A stretch of 64,000 bases of DNA from Devosia sp. XK-2 (GTDB lineage: Bacteria; Pseudomonadota; Alphaproteobacteria; Rhizobiales; Devosiaceae): the NCBI RefSeq assembly GCF_037113415.1, contig NZ_CP146608.1:950501-1014500 (forward strand), in the 5' to 3' direction. Under the pieces are notes generated by a model. That model saw only the letters and a list, made by a program, of their open reading frames with translations, searched no databases and was not told the DNA's origin. Made by a program: the position numbers and the translations under genes. Positions 1 to 8,575 of this stretch are shown one piece after another; the first letter of the stretch is position 1, and each line of letters starts with the position of its first letter.

Positions 1-1225
1 TATCGGCACTGCCGAGGGTCGAAAGGGGCACCCCGCCAAGCCGGATCGACCCGGACTGGGACGTCGCCAGGCGCAGCAGGAGGCGCAATAGCGTGGTCTT
101 GCCGCCGCCGCTCGGCCCGACAATGGCAAGGCGCTCGCCGGGCGCGACGACCAGGGAAATGTCTTCGAGAACGGGCGGCAGGCCGGGATAGGCAAAGCTC
201 ACAGCGTCAAGAACGATATCGCCCATTTCGGGCATGGCCGCGGGCGCTGCCGGTTCGACGACCGGTGGCGGCAGCTCGGCCAGGGCGACCAGGCGCTCGG
301 CGGCGGCCATGGCCTGGCTGGCCTTGCCGGTGCTGCGCACGATCAGGCTGGTGACCTCGAAGCTGCCCAGCACCGCCAGTAGCAGCCCGGCCATGAGCGG
401 GCCATCGATCGCTTGCGCCTCGAGGGCGACCAGGCCCGCCCATAGCGTGCCCATCAGTGCAAAGGCGGCCAGCAATTGCACCGCCAGCCCGCCAAGGCTG
501 GTCAGGCCCCCCAGACGCAGGTTCAAACGCGAGGCTTTGGTGCTGGTATCGGCAAACCGGCCCGCCGTGGTGCCCAGAACCCCCAGCACGGTCAGATCGG
601 CATGGCCCTTGACGCCATCGAGCACGTCCATGCGCAGATCGGCGCGGGCCGAGACGCTGTCACGCCCAGCCTTGCGCCCGAGCAGCACCATGGTGGCGGG
701 CACGGCGAATGTAGCGAGCGCCAGCGCCAGCCCATAGGGCAGGGCGGCGTTGGGCAGAAACAGGGCGAGCGTAATCGTCATGACGCCGCCCACCACCACC
801 GCCGCGATCAGCGGGCCGATGGCGACAAGAAAGGCGGTGTCGAGCGCATCGACATCGGCCGTCAGGCGCGAGACCAGGTCGCCATGCCGGAGCGAGCGTT
901 CCGGCAGGGGCAGGCGCGGAAAGAGGCGCGCGAAGAGCCAGCCGCGGAGATCGGACAGCAGCTTGAGCGTGGCATTGTGCCCGACCAGCCGCTCGCCATA
1001 GCGCGCCAGGATGCGTACGAAGGAGAGACCCCTGACCATGGCCGAGGGGACGAAGAGGTTAAAGCCCAGCCCCGCCGTCGTCAGCGCCGTTGCGGTGATG
1101 AACCAGCCGGAGGTGCCCAGGAGTGAGACCCCTGCCACGAGCGTGAGCAGCGACAGCGCCAGGGCGAGCAGCAAAGCCCGGCTGCGGCGACGGAACAGGG
1201 GCAGGAAGGTTAGGAGCGCCTTCAT
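1..1225 (-). CDS. cydC: Thiol reductant ABC exporter subunit CydC (3' end beyond window)
   Basis: Translating the minus strand from the ATG at 1225 gives about 408 residues that remain open to the window edge. The N-terminal half is an ABC-exporter transmembrane region starting MKALLTFLPLFRRR, with the CydC-like stretch SGWFITATAL. The nucleotide-binding domain begins near residue 330, and the Walker A motif GPSGGGKTT lies near residue 367. The signature motif and Walker B lie outside the window. CydC pairs with CydD to move cysteine or glutathione to the periplasm, which is needed for cytochrome bd assembly. Its ATG overlaps the cydD stop by four bases (ATGA), so the two are translationally coupled. 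Confidence 0.93.
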   Translation of the reverse strand, partial: MKALLTFLPLFRRRSRALLLALALSLLTLVAGVSLLGTSGWFITATALTTAGLGFNLFVPSAMVRGLSFVRILARYGERLVGHNATLKLLSDLRGWLFARLFPRLPLPERSLRHGDLVSRLTADVDALDTAFLVAIGPLIAAVVVGGVMTITLALFLPNAALPYGLALALATFAVPATMVLLGRKAGRDSVSARADLRMDVLDGVKGHADLTVLGVLGTTAGRFADTSTKASRLNLRLGGLTSLGGLAVQLLAAFALMGTLWAGLVALEAQAIDGPLMAGLLLAVLGSFEVTSLIVRSTGKASQAMAAAERLVALAELPPPVVEPAAPAAMPEMGDIVLDAVSFAYPGLPPVLEDISLVVAPGERLAIVGPSGGGKTTLLRLLLRLATSQSGSIRLGGVPLSTLGSAD

Positions 1226-2946
1226 GCGATATCTCGCTTCAAGGCTGGCAATGGCGTGCTGAGCAGGACGCCGCCGGCCATGCGATAGGCCTTGTCCATC
1301 CGGGCGGTCAGGGCCTGGGAATGGGTGGCGACGATCAGCGTGCGGCCCTTGGCATAGTTCAGCAGGGCCGTCGCGATCTCCTGTTCGAGCGCGCCATCGA
1401 GATGGGCGGTGGGTTCGTCGAGCAGGATGAGGCTCGCGTCCCGCAGGAACAGCCGCGCCAGGGCGACACGCTGGGCCTGGCCGCCCGAAAGACCAATACC
1501 ATCCTCGCCGATGATCGTATCGAGCCCCTCGGGGAAGGCGGCAGCGAAATGGCTGACAGAGGCAAGCGCGGCGGCCCGCTCCACTTCCTGACGTGAAGCG
1601 CCGGGGCGGGCCATGGCTATATTGTCGGCAATGCTGGCGTGAACGATGCGCGCCTTCTGCGGCAACAGAAAGATGCGGCCGCGTAGTTCGGGTTCGGTCC
1701 ACTGGCCCAATTCGCGGCCATCGAGCAGGATGTCGCCGGTATAAGCCCGTAGCCCGGCAATGGCTTCGAGCAGGGTGGATTTGCCCGTGCCGCTGGGGCC
1801 GAGCAGGGCAATATGCTGCCCGGCCGGCACGGCGAGCGACAGATCGAGCGCCACGCTGGCCATGCCATCGGGCGTCCGCAAGGTGACGCCGGAGAGGTTG
1901 AGCGCCATGGCCGGGCCGGGCCGGGGAGCAATATCGGCCAGCGGCGCCGGCGCTTGGGCGGTGACACCCAATTGCTCGGTGATCTCGGCCATGGCCGAGC
2001 GCGCGGTGGCCCGGTCGTGATAATGGGAAGCGAAAAGCCGGAGCGGATTATAGACCTCGGGCGCCATGAGCAGCAGGAACATGCCCAATTGCAGACTGAG
2101 CGGGCTCGCGCGCAATTGCAGGTAATCGATAAAGGTCAGGCCCACATAAAGAGCAATGCCGGCCACGCCGAGCGCGGCGAAGAATTCGAGCACCGCCGAG
2201 GACAGAAAGGCAATGCGCAGGACCTTGAGCGTGCGCCGCCGCAGGGCCTCGCTGGCCTCGACAATGCTGGCGGTCTCCGCCGCCTCGCGACCAAAGAGCT
2301 TCAAGGTGAGCAGCCCGCGCAAGCGGTCGGCGAAGCGGCCCGAAAGATGGCTAAGCGCGCGCGCCTGCCGGTCCGTCGCGATCTGCGCACCCCAGCCGAC
2401 AAGGGCCATGAAGACAGGAATGAGCGGCGCCGTTACCAGAAACAGCAGCCCGGCCAGCCAGTCGAGCGGCAGGATGATCGCGCCAAAGATCAGGGGCAGC
2501 AAAGCCGCCTGCGTGGCGGCGGGCAAATAATGCGCAAAATATCCTTCAAGCGCGTCCACCTGGTCGACAATGGCTGCGCCGGCTACGCCCGAAGGCGCAT
2601 TGTCGACGGCGCGGGGCGAACGGGACAGAAGCTGGGTAAAAAGCGCCTGCCGCACCTGGCGTTTGATCGCCTCGGCACCGGCCAATCCCGCCTGTTCACC
2701 AAGGGCATTGAGCAGCGCCCGCACGACCAATAGGCCGATGACCAGACCAAGTGCGGGAATCAGGGCGGCAACCGGCTCGCCATCTTCTATCGCCCGGCCC
2801 AATATGTCGGATAGGGTCCATGCCTGCCAGACCAGCAGCAGACCCGCAATCAGCGGCGCGGCCATGGCCGCCAGCACCAGGCCACCACCCTTGCGGGCCA
2901 GGCGATCCAGCGCCTTGGCGCTCGTCTTGTCGGGTTTGCTTGTCAC
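1222..2946 (-). CDS. cydD: Thiol reductant ABC exporter subunit CydD
   Basis: 574-residue ABC exporter half-transporter. The N-terminal part has about six membrane segments. The C-terminal ATPase has Walker A GPSGTGKST, signature LSGGQAQRVALARLF and Walker B LILLDEPTAHLD. Length and order fit CydD, the partner of CydC in the heterodimeric inner-membrane exporter of glutathione and cysteine. It runs divergently from cydABX, the oxidase that depends on it, and the 174 bp between them contain an FNR-type box. cydC follows with a four-base overlap. Confidence 0.95.
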   Translation of the reverse strand: MTSKPDKTSAKALDRLARKGGGLVLAAMAAPLIAGLLLVWQAWTLSDILGRAIEDGEPVAALIPALGLVIGLLVVRALLNALGEQAGLAGAEAIKRQVRQALFTQLLSRSPRAVDNAPSGVAGAAIVDQVDALEGYFAHYLPAATQAALLPLIFGAIILPLDWLAGLLFLVTAPLIPVFMALVGWGAQIATDRQARALSHLSGRFADRLRGLLTLKLFGREAAETASIVEASEALRRRTLKVLRIAFLSSAVLEFFAALGVAGIALYVGLTFIDYLQLRASPLSLQLGMFLLLMAPEVYNPLRLFASHYHDRATARSAMAEITEQLGVTAQAPAPLADIAPRPGPAMALNLSGVTLRTPDGMASVALDLSLAVPAGQHIALLGPSGTGKSTLLEAIAGLRAYTGDILLDGRELGQWTEPELRGRIFLLPQKARIVHASIADNIAMARPGASRQEVERAAALASVSHFAAAFPEGLDTIIGEDGIGLSGGQAQRVALARLFLRDASLILLDEPTAHLDGALEQEIATALLNYAKGRTLIVATHSQALTARMDKAYRMAGGVLLSTPLPALKRDIA

Positions 2947-3021
2947 TGGCCGGGTGTGGTCGCGCGCGAAAAAGAACGAATGCGGTATTGTGCACTTATA
3001 AAGTGTGCCAGACCAAGCGCC

Positions 3022-3035
3022 TTGATCTGGATCAA
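3022..3035. promoter_or_regulatory. FNR/FixK-type box between cydDC and cydABX
   Basis: TTGATCTGGATCAA is a perfect match to the FNR/FixK/Anr palindrome (TTGAT, four bases, ATCAA). Its centre is about 92 bp upstream of the cydA start and about 82 bp upstream of the divergent cydD start. Induction of a high-affinity bd oxidase at low oxygen by such a regulator is well known. Which operon the box serves is inferred. Confidence 0.8.
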
Positions 3036-3120
3036 GGCCAAGGTCAATCTAAATGCGCTAGGCTGAACATAAAAGACGGCCCACGTTCCGGCCGCCGCAA
3101 ACAGAGAGCAAGAACGTGCC

Positions 3121-4716
3121 ATGACCGACATGCTCGTCGTCGACCTCTCGCGATGGCAATTTGCCGCTACCGCGATGTACCACTTCATCTTCGTGCCCCT
3201 GACCTTGGGGCTCAGCTTCATGATGGCCATCATGGAGAGCGTCTATGTGATGACCGGGCGCGATATCTGGCGCAAGGCGACCCTGTTCTGGGGCACGCTA
3301 TTCGGCGTCAATTTCGCCATGGGTGTCGCCACCGGCATCGTCATGGAATTCCAGTTCGGCATGAACTGGAGTTATTACAGCCATTATGTCGGCGACGTAT
3401 TCGGCGCGCCCCTGGCCATTGAAGGCCTGATGGCCTTCTTCCTCGAAGCCACTTTCGTGGGTCTGTTTTTCTTCGGCTGGGACCGCTTGAGCAAGGTGGG
3501 GCACCTGGTCGTGACCTGGCTGGTGGCCTTCGGTGCCAATTTCTCCGCGCTGTGGATCCTGATCGCCAATGGCTGGATGCAAAACCCGGTTGGCGCCAAA
3601 TTCAATCCCGACACCATGCGCATGGAAATCACCGATTTCATGGCGGTGATTTTCAACTCGGTCGCCCAGGCCAAATTCGTCCATACGGTGAGCGCCGGCT
3701 ATGTGACCGGCGCGGTTTTTGTTCTGGCGATTTCGGCGCTGTTCCTGGTCAAGGGCAAGCATGTGGAACTGGCCAAGCGCTCGGCCGTGGTGGCCGCCAG
3801 CTTCGGCCTCGCCTCGGCCCTGTCGGTCGTCGTGCTGGGTGACGAAAGCGGCTATGTCGCCACCGAACACCAGAAGATGAAGATCGCGGCCATCGAGGCC
3901 TCGTTCCACACCGAACCGGCGCCGGCGCCCTGGACGGTCGTCGCCATTCCCGGCGCCGATGGGGAAACCGCCTGGTCGATCTCGGTGCCCTGGATGGGTG
4001 GCCTGATCACCACACGGTCCTTCGATGAAGAGCTCGAAGGCATCAATGAATTGGTGGAACATGCCAAAGAGCGCATCCGTTCGGGCATGATCGCCTATGA
4101 CGCGCTCGAACAGATCCGCGCCGACGGCGATAATGCCGACGCGCGTGCGGTCTTTGATGAACACTGGGCCGATCTCGGCTATGGCCTGCTGCTCAAGCGC
4201 TATCGCGACGATGTGCAGAACGCCACGGACGAACAAATCGCCATGGCGGCAGAAGATACCGTGCCGGCCGTGTGGCCGCTGTTCTGGACCTTCCGCATCA
4301 TGATGGGGCTGGGCTTCTTCTTCATCGCCTTTTTCGGGCTGTGGTTCTACCGCGCCTCGCGCGGCTGGATCGATACCAATAAGCCGCTGCTATGGTTCAC
4401 GGTGTTCCTGCTGCCCACCCCATGGATCGCCATTGAATCGGGCTGGTTCATTGCCGAATTCGGGCGCCAGCCCTGGGTGGTCGAAGGGGTCTTGCCCACC
4501 TTCTATGCGGCTTCGGGCCTCAGCGTGCTCGACCTTGTGCTGTCGCTGAGTTTCTTCGTGCTGGTCTATACGACGCTGCTGATCATCATGGTCATGCTCA
4601 TGATCCGGATCATCAAGGCGGGGCCAAAGGAGAAGCTGTTTACGCCCGACGATGAGGACGATTTCGTCATCACCACCCTGCCTGCCAATGCCGCAACCAA
4701 GGAGCTTGGATCGTGA
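3121..4716 (+). CDS. cydA: Cytochrome bd ubiquinol oxidase subunit I
   Basis: 531-residue polytopic membrane protein. It has the CydA N-terminus with the haem-ligand histidine at residue 21 (MYHFIFVPLTLGLS), the GRQPW motif (AEFGRQPWVVEG) and a long periplasmic Q-loop of roughly 130 residues between about 250 and 385, so it is the long-Q-loop type as in E. coli (522 residues). It carries haems b558, b595 and d and oxidises quinol while reducing O2. First gene of cydABX, preceded by an FNR-type box. The cydB GTG overlaps its stop by four bases. Confidence 0.97.
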   Translation: MTDMLVVDLSRWQFAATAMYHFIFVPLTLGLSFMMAIMESVYVMTGRDIWRKATLFWGTLFGVNFAMGVATGIVMEFQFGMNWSYYSHYVGDVFGAPLAIEGLMAFFLEATFVGLFFFGWDRLSKVGHLVVTWLVAFGANFSALWILIANGWMQNPVGAKFNPDTMRMEITDFMAVIFNSVAQAKFVHTVSAGYVTGAVFVLAISALFLVKGKHVELAKRSAVVAASFGLASALSVVVLGDESGYVATEHQKMKIAAIEASFHTEPAPAPWTVVAIPGADGETAWSISVPWMGGLITTRSFDEELEGINELVEHAKERIRSGMIAYDALEQIRADGDNADARAVFDEHWADLGYGLLLKRYRDDVQNATDEQIAMAAEDTVPAVWPLFWTFRIMMGLGFFFIAFFGLWFYRASRGWIDTNKPLLWFTVFLLPTPWIAIESGWFIAEFGRQPWVVEGVLPTFYAASGLSVLDLVLSLSFFVLVYTTLLIIMVMLMIRIIKAGPKEKLFTPDDEDDFVITTLPANAATKELGS

Positions 4717-5858
4717 GCACCATTCCTCTCGACTATGAAACGCTGCGGCTTATCTGGTGGCTTTTGCTGGGCGTGCTGCTGATCGGCTTTGCCATTATGG
4801 GCGGGCGCGACCTGGGCGTCGGGGCCCTGCTGCCCTTCGTCGCCAAAACCGACGAGGAGCGGCGCATTCTGCTCAATCTCATCGGCCCGACCTGGGAAGG
4901 CAATCAGGTCTGGCTGATCCTGGGCGGTGGTGCCATCTTCGCCGCTTTCCCGCCCCTTTATGCCGTGAGTTTTTCCGGCTTCTACCTGGCCATGCTTGTC
5001 ATCCTGCTGGCGCTGATCCTGCGTCCGGTGGGTTTCAAGTTCCGTGGCAAGATCGAAGACACCCGCTGGCGCGCCGTATGGGATTGGGGTCTGTTCGTCG
5101 GTGGCTTTGTGCCGTCGCTGATCATGGGCGTTGCCGTGGGCAATGTGCTGCTGGGGGCGCCGTTCCACTTCGACGACAGCATGCGCATCTTCTATACGGG
5201 CAATTTCTTCCAGCTCCTGATGCCCTTTGCCCTGCTGGCCGGCCTTGTCAGCCTGGGCATGATCGTGACCCATGGTGCTGCCCTGATCATCGGCCGCACC
5301 GCCGGCCCGATTGCCGACAGGGCCCGGACCTATGGCCTGTGGTCGGGAGTAGCCACCATCGTGCTCTTTGCACTGGGCGGTCTCTGGGTGGCCGCCATGA
5401 ACGGCCATGTGGTCACCAGCGCGATCGATCCCAATGGACCGATCAATCCGCTGGGCAAGAGCGTGGAGCTGGTGCCGGGCGGCTGGCTGCGCAATTACGG
5501 CCTCTATCCCTGGATGATCTCTGCCCCCGTCATCGGCCTTGCCGGCATGGCCATATCGGTGCTCGGGCTTATGGTCCGCAATCGCTGGCTGGCTTATCTG
5601 GGGAGCAGCGCCGGGATTTTCGGCATTATTGCCACGGCAGGCGTGTCGATCTTCCCGTTCTTCCTGCCATCCTCGACCATGCCCAATGCCGGGCTGACAT
5701 TGTGGGACGCCTCTTCGAGCCACATGACCCTGTTCATCATGCTGCTGGTGACGCTGTTCTTCCTGCCCATCGTGCTGCTCTACACCGCCTGGGTCTTCCG
5801 GGTGATGCGCGGCACGGTGACCGGCGACAATCTCTCCAAGAACCCCAACGCCTATTAG
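4713..5858 (+). CDS. cydB: Cytochrome bd ubiquinol oxidase subunit II
   Basis: 381-residue integral membrane protein with the CydB features GGRDLGVGALLPF near residue 30, GPTWEGNQVWLILGGGAIFAAFP and a GxRPVGFKFRGK-like stretch. The start is GTG inside the cydA stop (GTGA), so it is translationally coupled. Forms the bd oxidase with CydA and CydX in the cytoplasmic membrane. Length agrees with E. coli CydB (379). Confidence 0.97.
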   Translation: MSTIPLDYETLRLIWWLLLGVLLIGFAIMGGRDLGVGALLPFVAKTDEERRILLNLIGPTWEGNQVWLILGGGAIFAAFPPLYAVSFSGFYLAMLVILLALILRPVGFKFRGKIEDTRWRAVWDWGLFVGGFVPSLIMGVAVGNVLLGAPFHFDDSMRIFYTGNFFQLLMPFALLAGLVSLGMIVTHGAALIIGRTAGPIADRARTYGLWSGVATIVLFALGGLWVAAMNGHVVTSAIDPNGPINPLGKSVELVPGGWLRNYGLYPWMISAPVIGLAGMAISVLGLMVRNRWLAYLGSSAGIFGIIATAGVSIFPFFLPSSTMPNAGLTLWDASSSHMTLFIMLLVTLFFLPIVLLYTAWVFRVMRGTVTGDNLSKNPNAY

Positions 5859-5867
5859 GAGAAGCTC

Positions 5868-5999
5868 ATGTGGTATTTTTCCTGGATATTGGGTCTGAGC
5901 CTGGCCTGCAGCTTCGGCATTCTCAACGCCATGTGGTTTGAAATGCGCGAAGACCGCCGTGTGGCGCGCGAGCAGAAGCGGCAAACCGCTACCCGCTGA
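5868..5999 (+). CDS. cydX: Cytochrome bd oxidase small subunit CydX
   Basis: 43-codon ORF starting 10 bases after the cydB stop with a good Shine-Dalgarno (AGGAGAAGCTC before ATG). It encodes MWYFSWILGLSLACSFGILN, then AMWFE and a basic tail. This is one membrane helix with the W-Y-F-x-W-x-L-G pattern typical of CydX, the single-helix subunit that stabilises the haems of bd-I oxidase. Its place directly after cydB and before a terminator makes the call firm despite its size. Confidence 0.92.
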   Translation: MWYFSWILGLSLACSFGILNAMWFEMREDRRVAREQKRQTATR

Positions 6000-6009
6000 C
6001 GCATAGCTG

Positions 6010-6025
6010 TTGACCAATTGGTCAA
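6010..6025. promoter_or_regulatory. Perfect 16-bp palindrome after cydX
   Basis: TTGACCAATTGGTCAA is fully self-complementary and starts 10 bases after the cydX stop, just before the terminator. It resembles dyad operators of GntR-family repressors in general form, but no regulator gene is adjacent. Function unknown. Confidence 0.4.
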
Positions 6026-6032
6026 AACACCA

Positions 6033-6068
6033 AAAACCGGTCCCGACATAGTTCGGGATCGGTTTTTT
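6033..6068 (+). terminator. Intrinsic terminator of cydABX
   Basis: AAACCGGTCCCGA pairs with TCGGGATCGGTTT around a 6-base loop (one wobble pair) and is followed by six T. It lies 33 bases after the cydX stop. Confidence 0.88.
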
Positions 6069-6261
6069 GCTGCAGTTTCAATGAATTGAGATTTCCGGCG
6101 CGGTTGAAGCCTCGCCGTAATTCCGCCATGGCCATGCCGGGATTGCGGCAAGATTGCCTCTTTCATTTGCATCCAGTGCATAACGGATGTGCAGAATGGC
6201 CATCTACTAATCACGACCGGAGTGATCTAGATAAGGGTCATCAAACGAAGGGGAAACCGAA

Positions 6262-6408
6262 ATGAACATCGCCAAGAAGATCGCCGATTACGCCAAGTAC
6301 CAGCGCACCCTGCGCGAGCTGAACAACCTCGACGCTCGTCAGCTGCACGACCTCGGCATCACCAAGGGTGACATCCGCGCCATCGCTCGCGGCACCTACG
6401 TCGCCTAA
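6262..6408 (+). CDS. DUF1127 small protein (48 aa)
   Basis: 48-codon ORF preceded by GGGGAAACCGA. It reads MNIAKKIADYAKYQRTLREL, then NNLDARQLHDLGITKGDIRA and a short tail. The L-x-x-L-D-x-R-x-L-x-D-L-G-I-x-x-x-D-I pattern is the DUF1127 (YjiS-like) signature. Such arginine-rich proteins are common in Hyphomicrobiales and have been tied to RNA binding and nutrient homeostasis; the role of this one is not known. It is monocistronic, ending in a terminator. Confidence 0.85.
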   Translation: MNIAKKIADYAKYQRTLRELNNLDARQLHDLGITKGDIRAIARGTYVA

Positions 6409-6458
6409 CCAGCGACCGTCGCCGCAAGGCGGCACTTGACCCTCCAAGTCATCCGATG

Positions 6459-6484
6459 AAGGCGTCCACAAGGGCGCCTTTTGT
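6459..6484 (+). terminator. Terminator after the DUF1127 gene
   Basis: AAGGCG and CGCCTT form a 6-bp stem around a 10-base loop, followed by TTTTG, 51 bases after the stop codon. Confidence 0.7.
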
Positions 6485-6519
6485 CGTTTTGGATGGTTGG
6501 GACACGCGGTGTCGTTGAA

Positions 6520-6765
6520 GGTCATCCCACCCTCGTTCCCTCCCCATCAAGGGGAGGGAAGGCGAAGGAGCCGATATCCTTCCTATCTGACCGGGTGCGC
6601 GCAAGCTAAACACACCCCAAAGGGAGAGGTGTGCGGCGAAGCCGGTAGGTATCGCAGGGCCGCATTCGGGCCAGACCCGAGTGCCGCTCGCCGCTCCTTG
6701 GCCGTTACGACTGGTCCTCGGATCAAGTCCGAGGGCGGCTCGGTGGTTGTGTGAACGTGCGGCGT
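6520..6765. repeat. Gene-free stretch with GC-rich palindromic repeat
   Basis: No gene is evident between 6485 and 6780. At about 6521-6560 it holds CCCACCCTCGTTCCCTCCCC followed by ATCAAGGGGAGGG, the core of the C/G-rich palindromic family also found at 14.6, 36.4, 39.9 and 40.1 kb. Further on, CCTCGGA and TCCGAGG flank five bases (about 6717-6735), a second small dyad. Confidence 0.6.
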
Positions 6766-6780
6766 TTGGCCGGCGTGACT

Positions 6781-7254
6781 TTACCTCACCAGATCGGCCA
6801 CGACGCAATCGAGCGCCTTGATGAGGTCGTCCGGCCGGATGCGGATCTGCAGCCCGCGTTGCCCGCCATTGAGGAAAATCTCGTCGTAAAGCGTGGCCAA
6901 TTCGTCGAGCGCGGTGGGCACGTGCTTGCGCTGGCCCAGGGGGCTAATGCCGCCCACCTTGTAGCCCGTCAATCGCTCGGCGTCGGCCGGTTTCATCATA
7001 TTGGCCGACTTGCCGCCCAGGCTGGCGGCGAGCTTTTTCATATTCACCTCTTCGTCCGACGGGACGATGGCGCAAACGGGCTTGCCGTCGAGCTCGGCCA
7101 TGAGCGTCTTGAAGACCTCGGCAGGCGAGACACCCATGGCTTCGGCTGCCTGCAGCCCGACACGCTCCGCGTGTGGATCGTAATCGTAGTGGGCCAGGGT
7201 GAAGGAAATGCCGGCCTTGGTCAGGGCCTGCGTTGCGGGCGTGGTCTTGGACAT
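6781..7254 (-). CDS. ybaK: YbaK/EbsC-family Cys-tRNA(Pro) deacylase
   Basis: 157 residues from the ATG at 7254 (MSKTTPATQALTKAGI). It matches the YbaK/ProX-type editing domain: GLQAAEAMGVSPAEVFKTLM, an invariant-type lysine in the FKTL region, SDEEVNMKKLAASLGGKSAN, and VGGISPLGQRKHVPTALDE near the C-terminus. The family hydrolyses Cys-tRNA(Pro) made in error by prolyl-tRNA synthetase. The frame is open further upstream, but the upstream part has no family similarity. A small DUF1127-like gene precedes it on the same strand. Confidence 0.9.
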   Translation of the reverse strand: MSKTTPATQALTKAGISFTLAHYDYDPHAERVGLQAAEAMGVSPAEVFKTLMAELDGKPVCAIVPSDEEVNMKKLAASLGGKSANMMKPADAERLTGYKVGGISPLGQRKHVPTALDELATLYDEIFLNGGQRGLQIRIRPDDLIKALDCVVADLVR

Positions 7255-7292
7255 GGGCCTTGTTTTAGGCCAATGCCCGCAAACGGCAAGCC

Positions 7293-7502
7293 TCAGCGCT
7301 CCCACAGGCTCCGATCTACCCAGCGAGGGTCGGTCGGTGGAGGAAGCGGCTCGTCAAAGCCGATATCCCGCAGCAGATGGGGCGCCCAGCGCAAGCGCGC
7401 GATCACCTCTCGCTTCTGGTGCCGCTTTGCGAGCTTTTGGGACGCATCGCGCACGGCAGGAACGGGGACGAGAAGGGCGAGAATAGCTGAAAGAGACATC
7501 AT
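7293..7502 (-). CDS. Small DUF1127-like protein
   Basis: 69 residues from tandem ATGs at 7502/7499. A hydrophobic start (MMSLSAILALLVPVPAV) precedes a basic segment ending REVIARLRWAPHLLRDIGFD, which resembles the C-terminal R-x-L-R-D-I-G core of DUF1127. The tail is proline-rich. The frame extends further upstream to other possible starts (ATG at 7571, TTG at 7586) and no start has an ideal Shine-Dalgarno. It is divergent from the LysR gene at 7624 and lies upstream of ybaK. A LysR-DUF1127 divergent pair hints at regulation of this gene by that LysR (inference). Confidence 0.6.
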   Translation of the reverse strand: MMSLSAILALLVPVPAVRDASQKLAKRHQKREVIARLRWAPHLLRDIGFDEPLPPPTDPRWVDRSLWER

Positions 7503-7623
7503 TTTAGCATTCACTGACCTTATGGTCAGCGCCTCGATCTGATTGACTTCCTCATGACAATGCCTCTTCATTTGGCGATATTCCAACTAAACCTCAGTCA
7601 TCACGCATAAGGAGGTTTTATCT

Positions 7624-8520
7624 ATGTCGTTACCGCCCATGACCGCCTTGCGGGCCTTCGAGGCCGTTGCCCGGCATCTGAGTTTCACCAGGGCCGCGGA
7701 CGAATTGGGGATGACCCAGGCAGCGGTGAGCTACCAGATCAAGGTGCTTGAGGAACGTGTCGGCACGCCGCTATTCGTGCGCAAAGCCCGGCGTATAGAA
7801 TTGACCGAAACCGGCGCTCGGCTGGCTCCCGATATTGAACAGGCGTTCGACCTGATCCGCGGTGCCTTTGCCAATGCGCGAGGGGCGCTGGACAACCAGC
7901 TTTCCATTACCGCCGTGCCCACGCTTGCCGTGCAGTGGCTGGCGCCCAATCTGGGGCTGTTTCAACTGGCCCATCCCGATATTGCCGTGCGGCTCGATAG
8001 CGGCTCGACCATGGTCGATCTTATTCATGGCGATTTCGATATCGGCATTCGCACCCTGCAAGGTCCGCCGGGCAATGGCCTGGTGGCCCATCTGCTGGTC
8101 AAGGCGGACTTTACCCCCTTGCTGAGCCCGGAGCTGGCGCAGAGCATTGGCGGCATCAAGACGCCGGCCGATCTGCTCAAACTGCCTATTCTCGACCCGC
8201 AGGACGATTGGCTCGATACCTGGTTCGCTGCGGCGGGCGTGCCGGGATATTCAGCCGAAGGGCGGCCCTTGAGCCTTCTGGGGTGGCAGAGCCTGTTGGG
8301 TTCGGCCGCCATGGCGGGGCGCGGCGTGGCCATGCTGACGCCGATCCTGTTTCGAGACGAGATTGCTTCGGGGCGATTGATCCAGCCGTTCACGCTGCTG
8401 GCGCCGGCCGACCGCGCCTACTACCTCGTCTATCCCGAAAGCCGCCGCAACGTGCCCAAAATCCGCAAGTTCCGCGACTGGATATTGGAGGCTACCGCCT
8501 ATATGCGCGAGGCGTCCTGA
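7624..8520 (+). CDS. LysR-family regulator, GcvA-like
   Basis: 298 residues, preceded by a very strong Shine-Dalgarno (AAGGAGG). The N-terminal winged helix-turn-helix (MTALRAFEAVARHLSFTRAA, then ELGMTQAAVSYQIKVLEERV) is characteristic of the GcvA/AmpR subgroup. A LysR substrate-binding domain spans about 95-295. The effector and targets cannot be told from sequence. The divergent DUF1127-like gene at 7293 is the usual kind of target. Confidence 0.9.
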   Translation: MSLPPMTALRAFEAVARHLSFTRAADELGMTQAAVSYQIKVLEERVGTPLFVRKARRIELTETGARLAPDIEQAFDLIRGAFANARGALDNQLSITAVPTLAVQWLAPNLGLFQLAHPDIAVRLDSGSTMVDLIHGDFDIGIRTLQGPPGNGLVAHLLVKADFTPLLSPELAQSIGGIKTPADLLKLPILDPQDDWLDTWFAAAGVPGYSAEGRPLSLLGWQSLLGSAAMAGRGVAMLTPILFRDEIASGRLIQPFTLLAPADRAYYLVYPESRRNVPKIRKFRDWILEATAYMREAS

Positions 8521-8575
8521 CATTGTCTGTCTCTTGGCGGCGCCAGGTTCCTCCCCGGAAACAGGGAGAACCCCA

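Noticed and set aside
4566-6017. Long open frame (483 codons) on the minus strand opposite cydA/cydB/cydX
   Set aside because: Shadow of high-GC codon usage; its translation is rich in Gln, His, Gly and Asp and has no domain. The plus-strand genes are certain.
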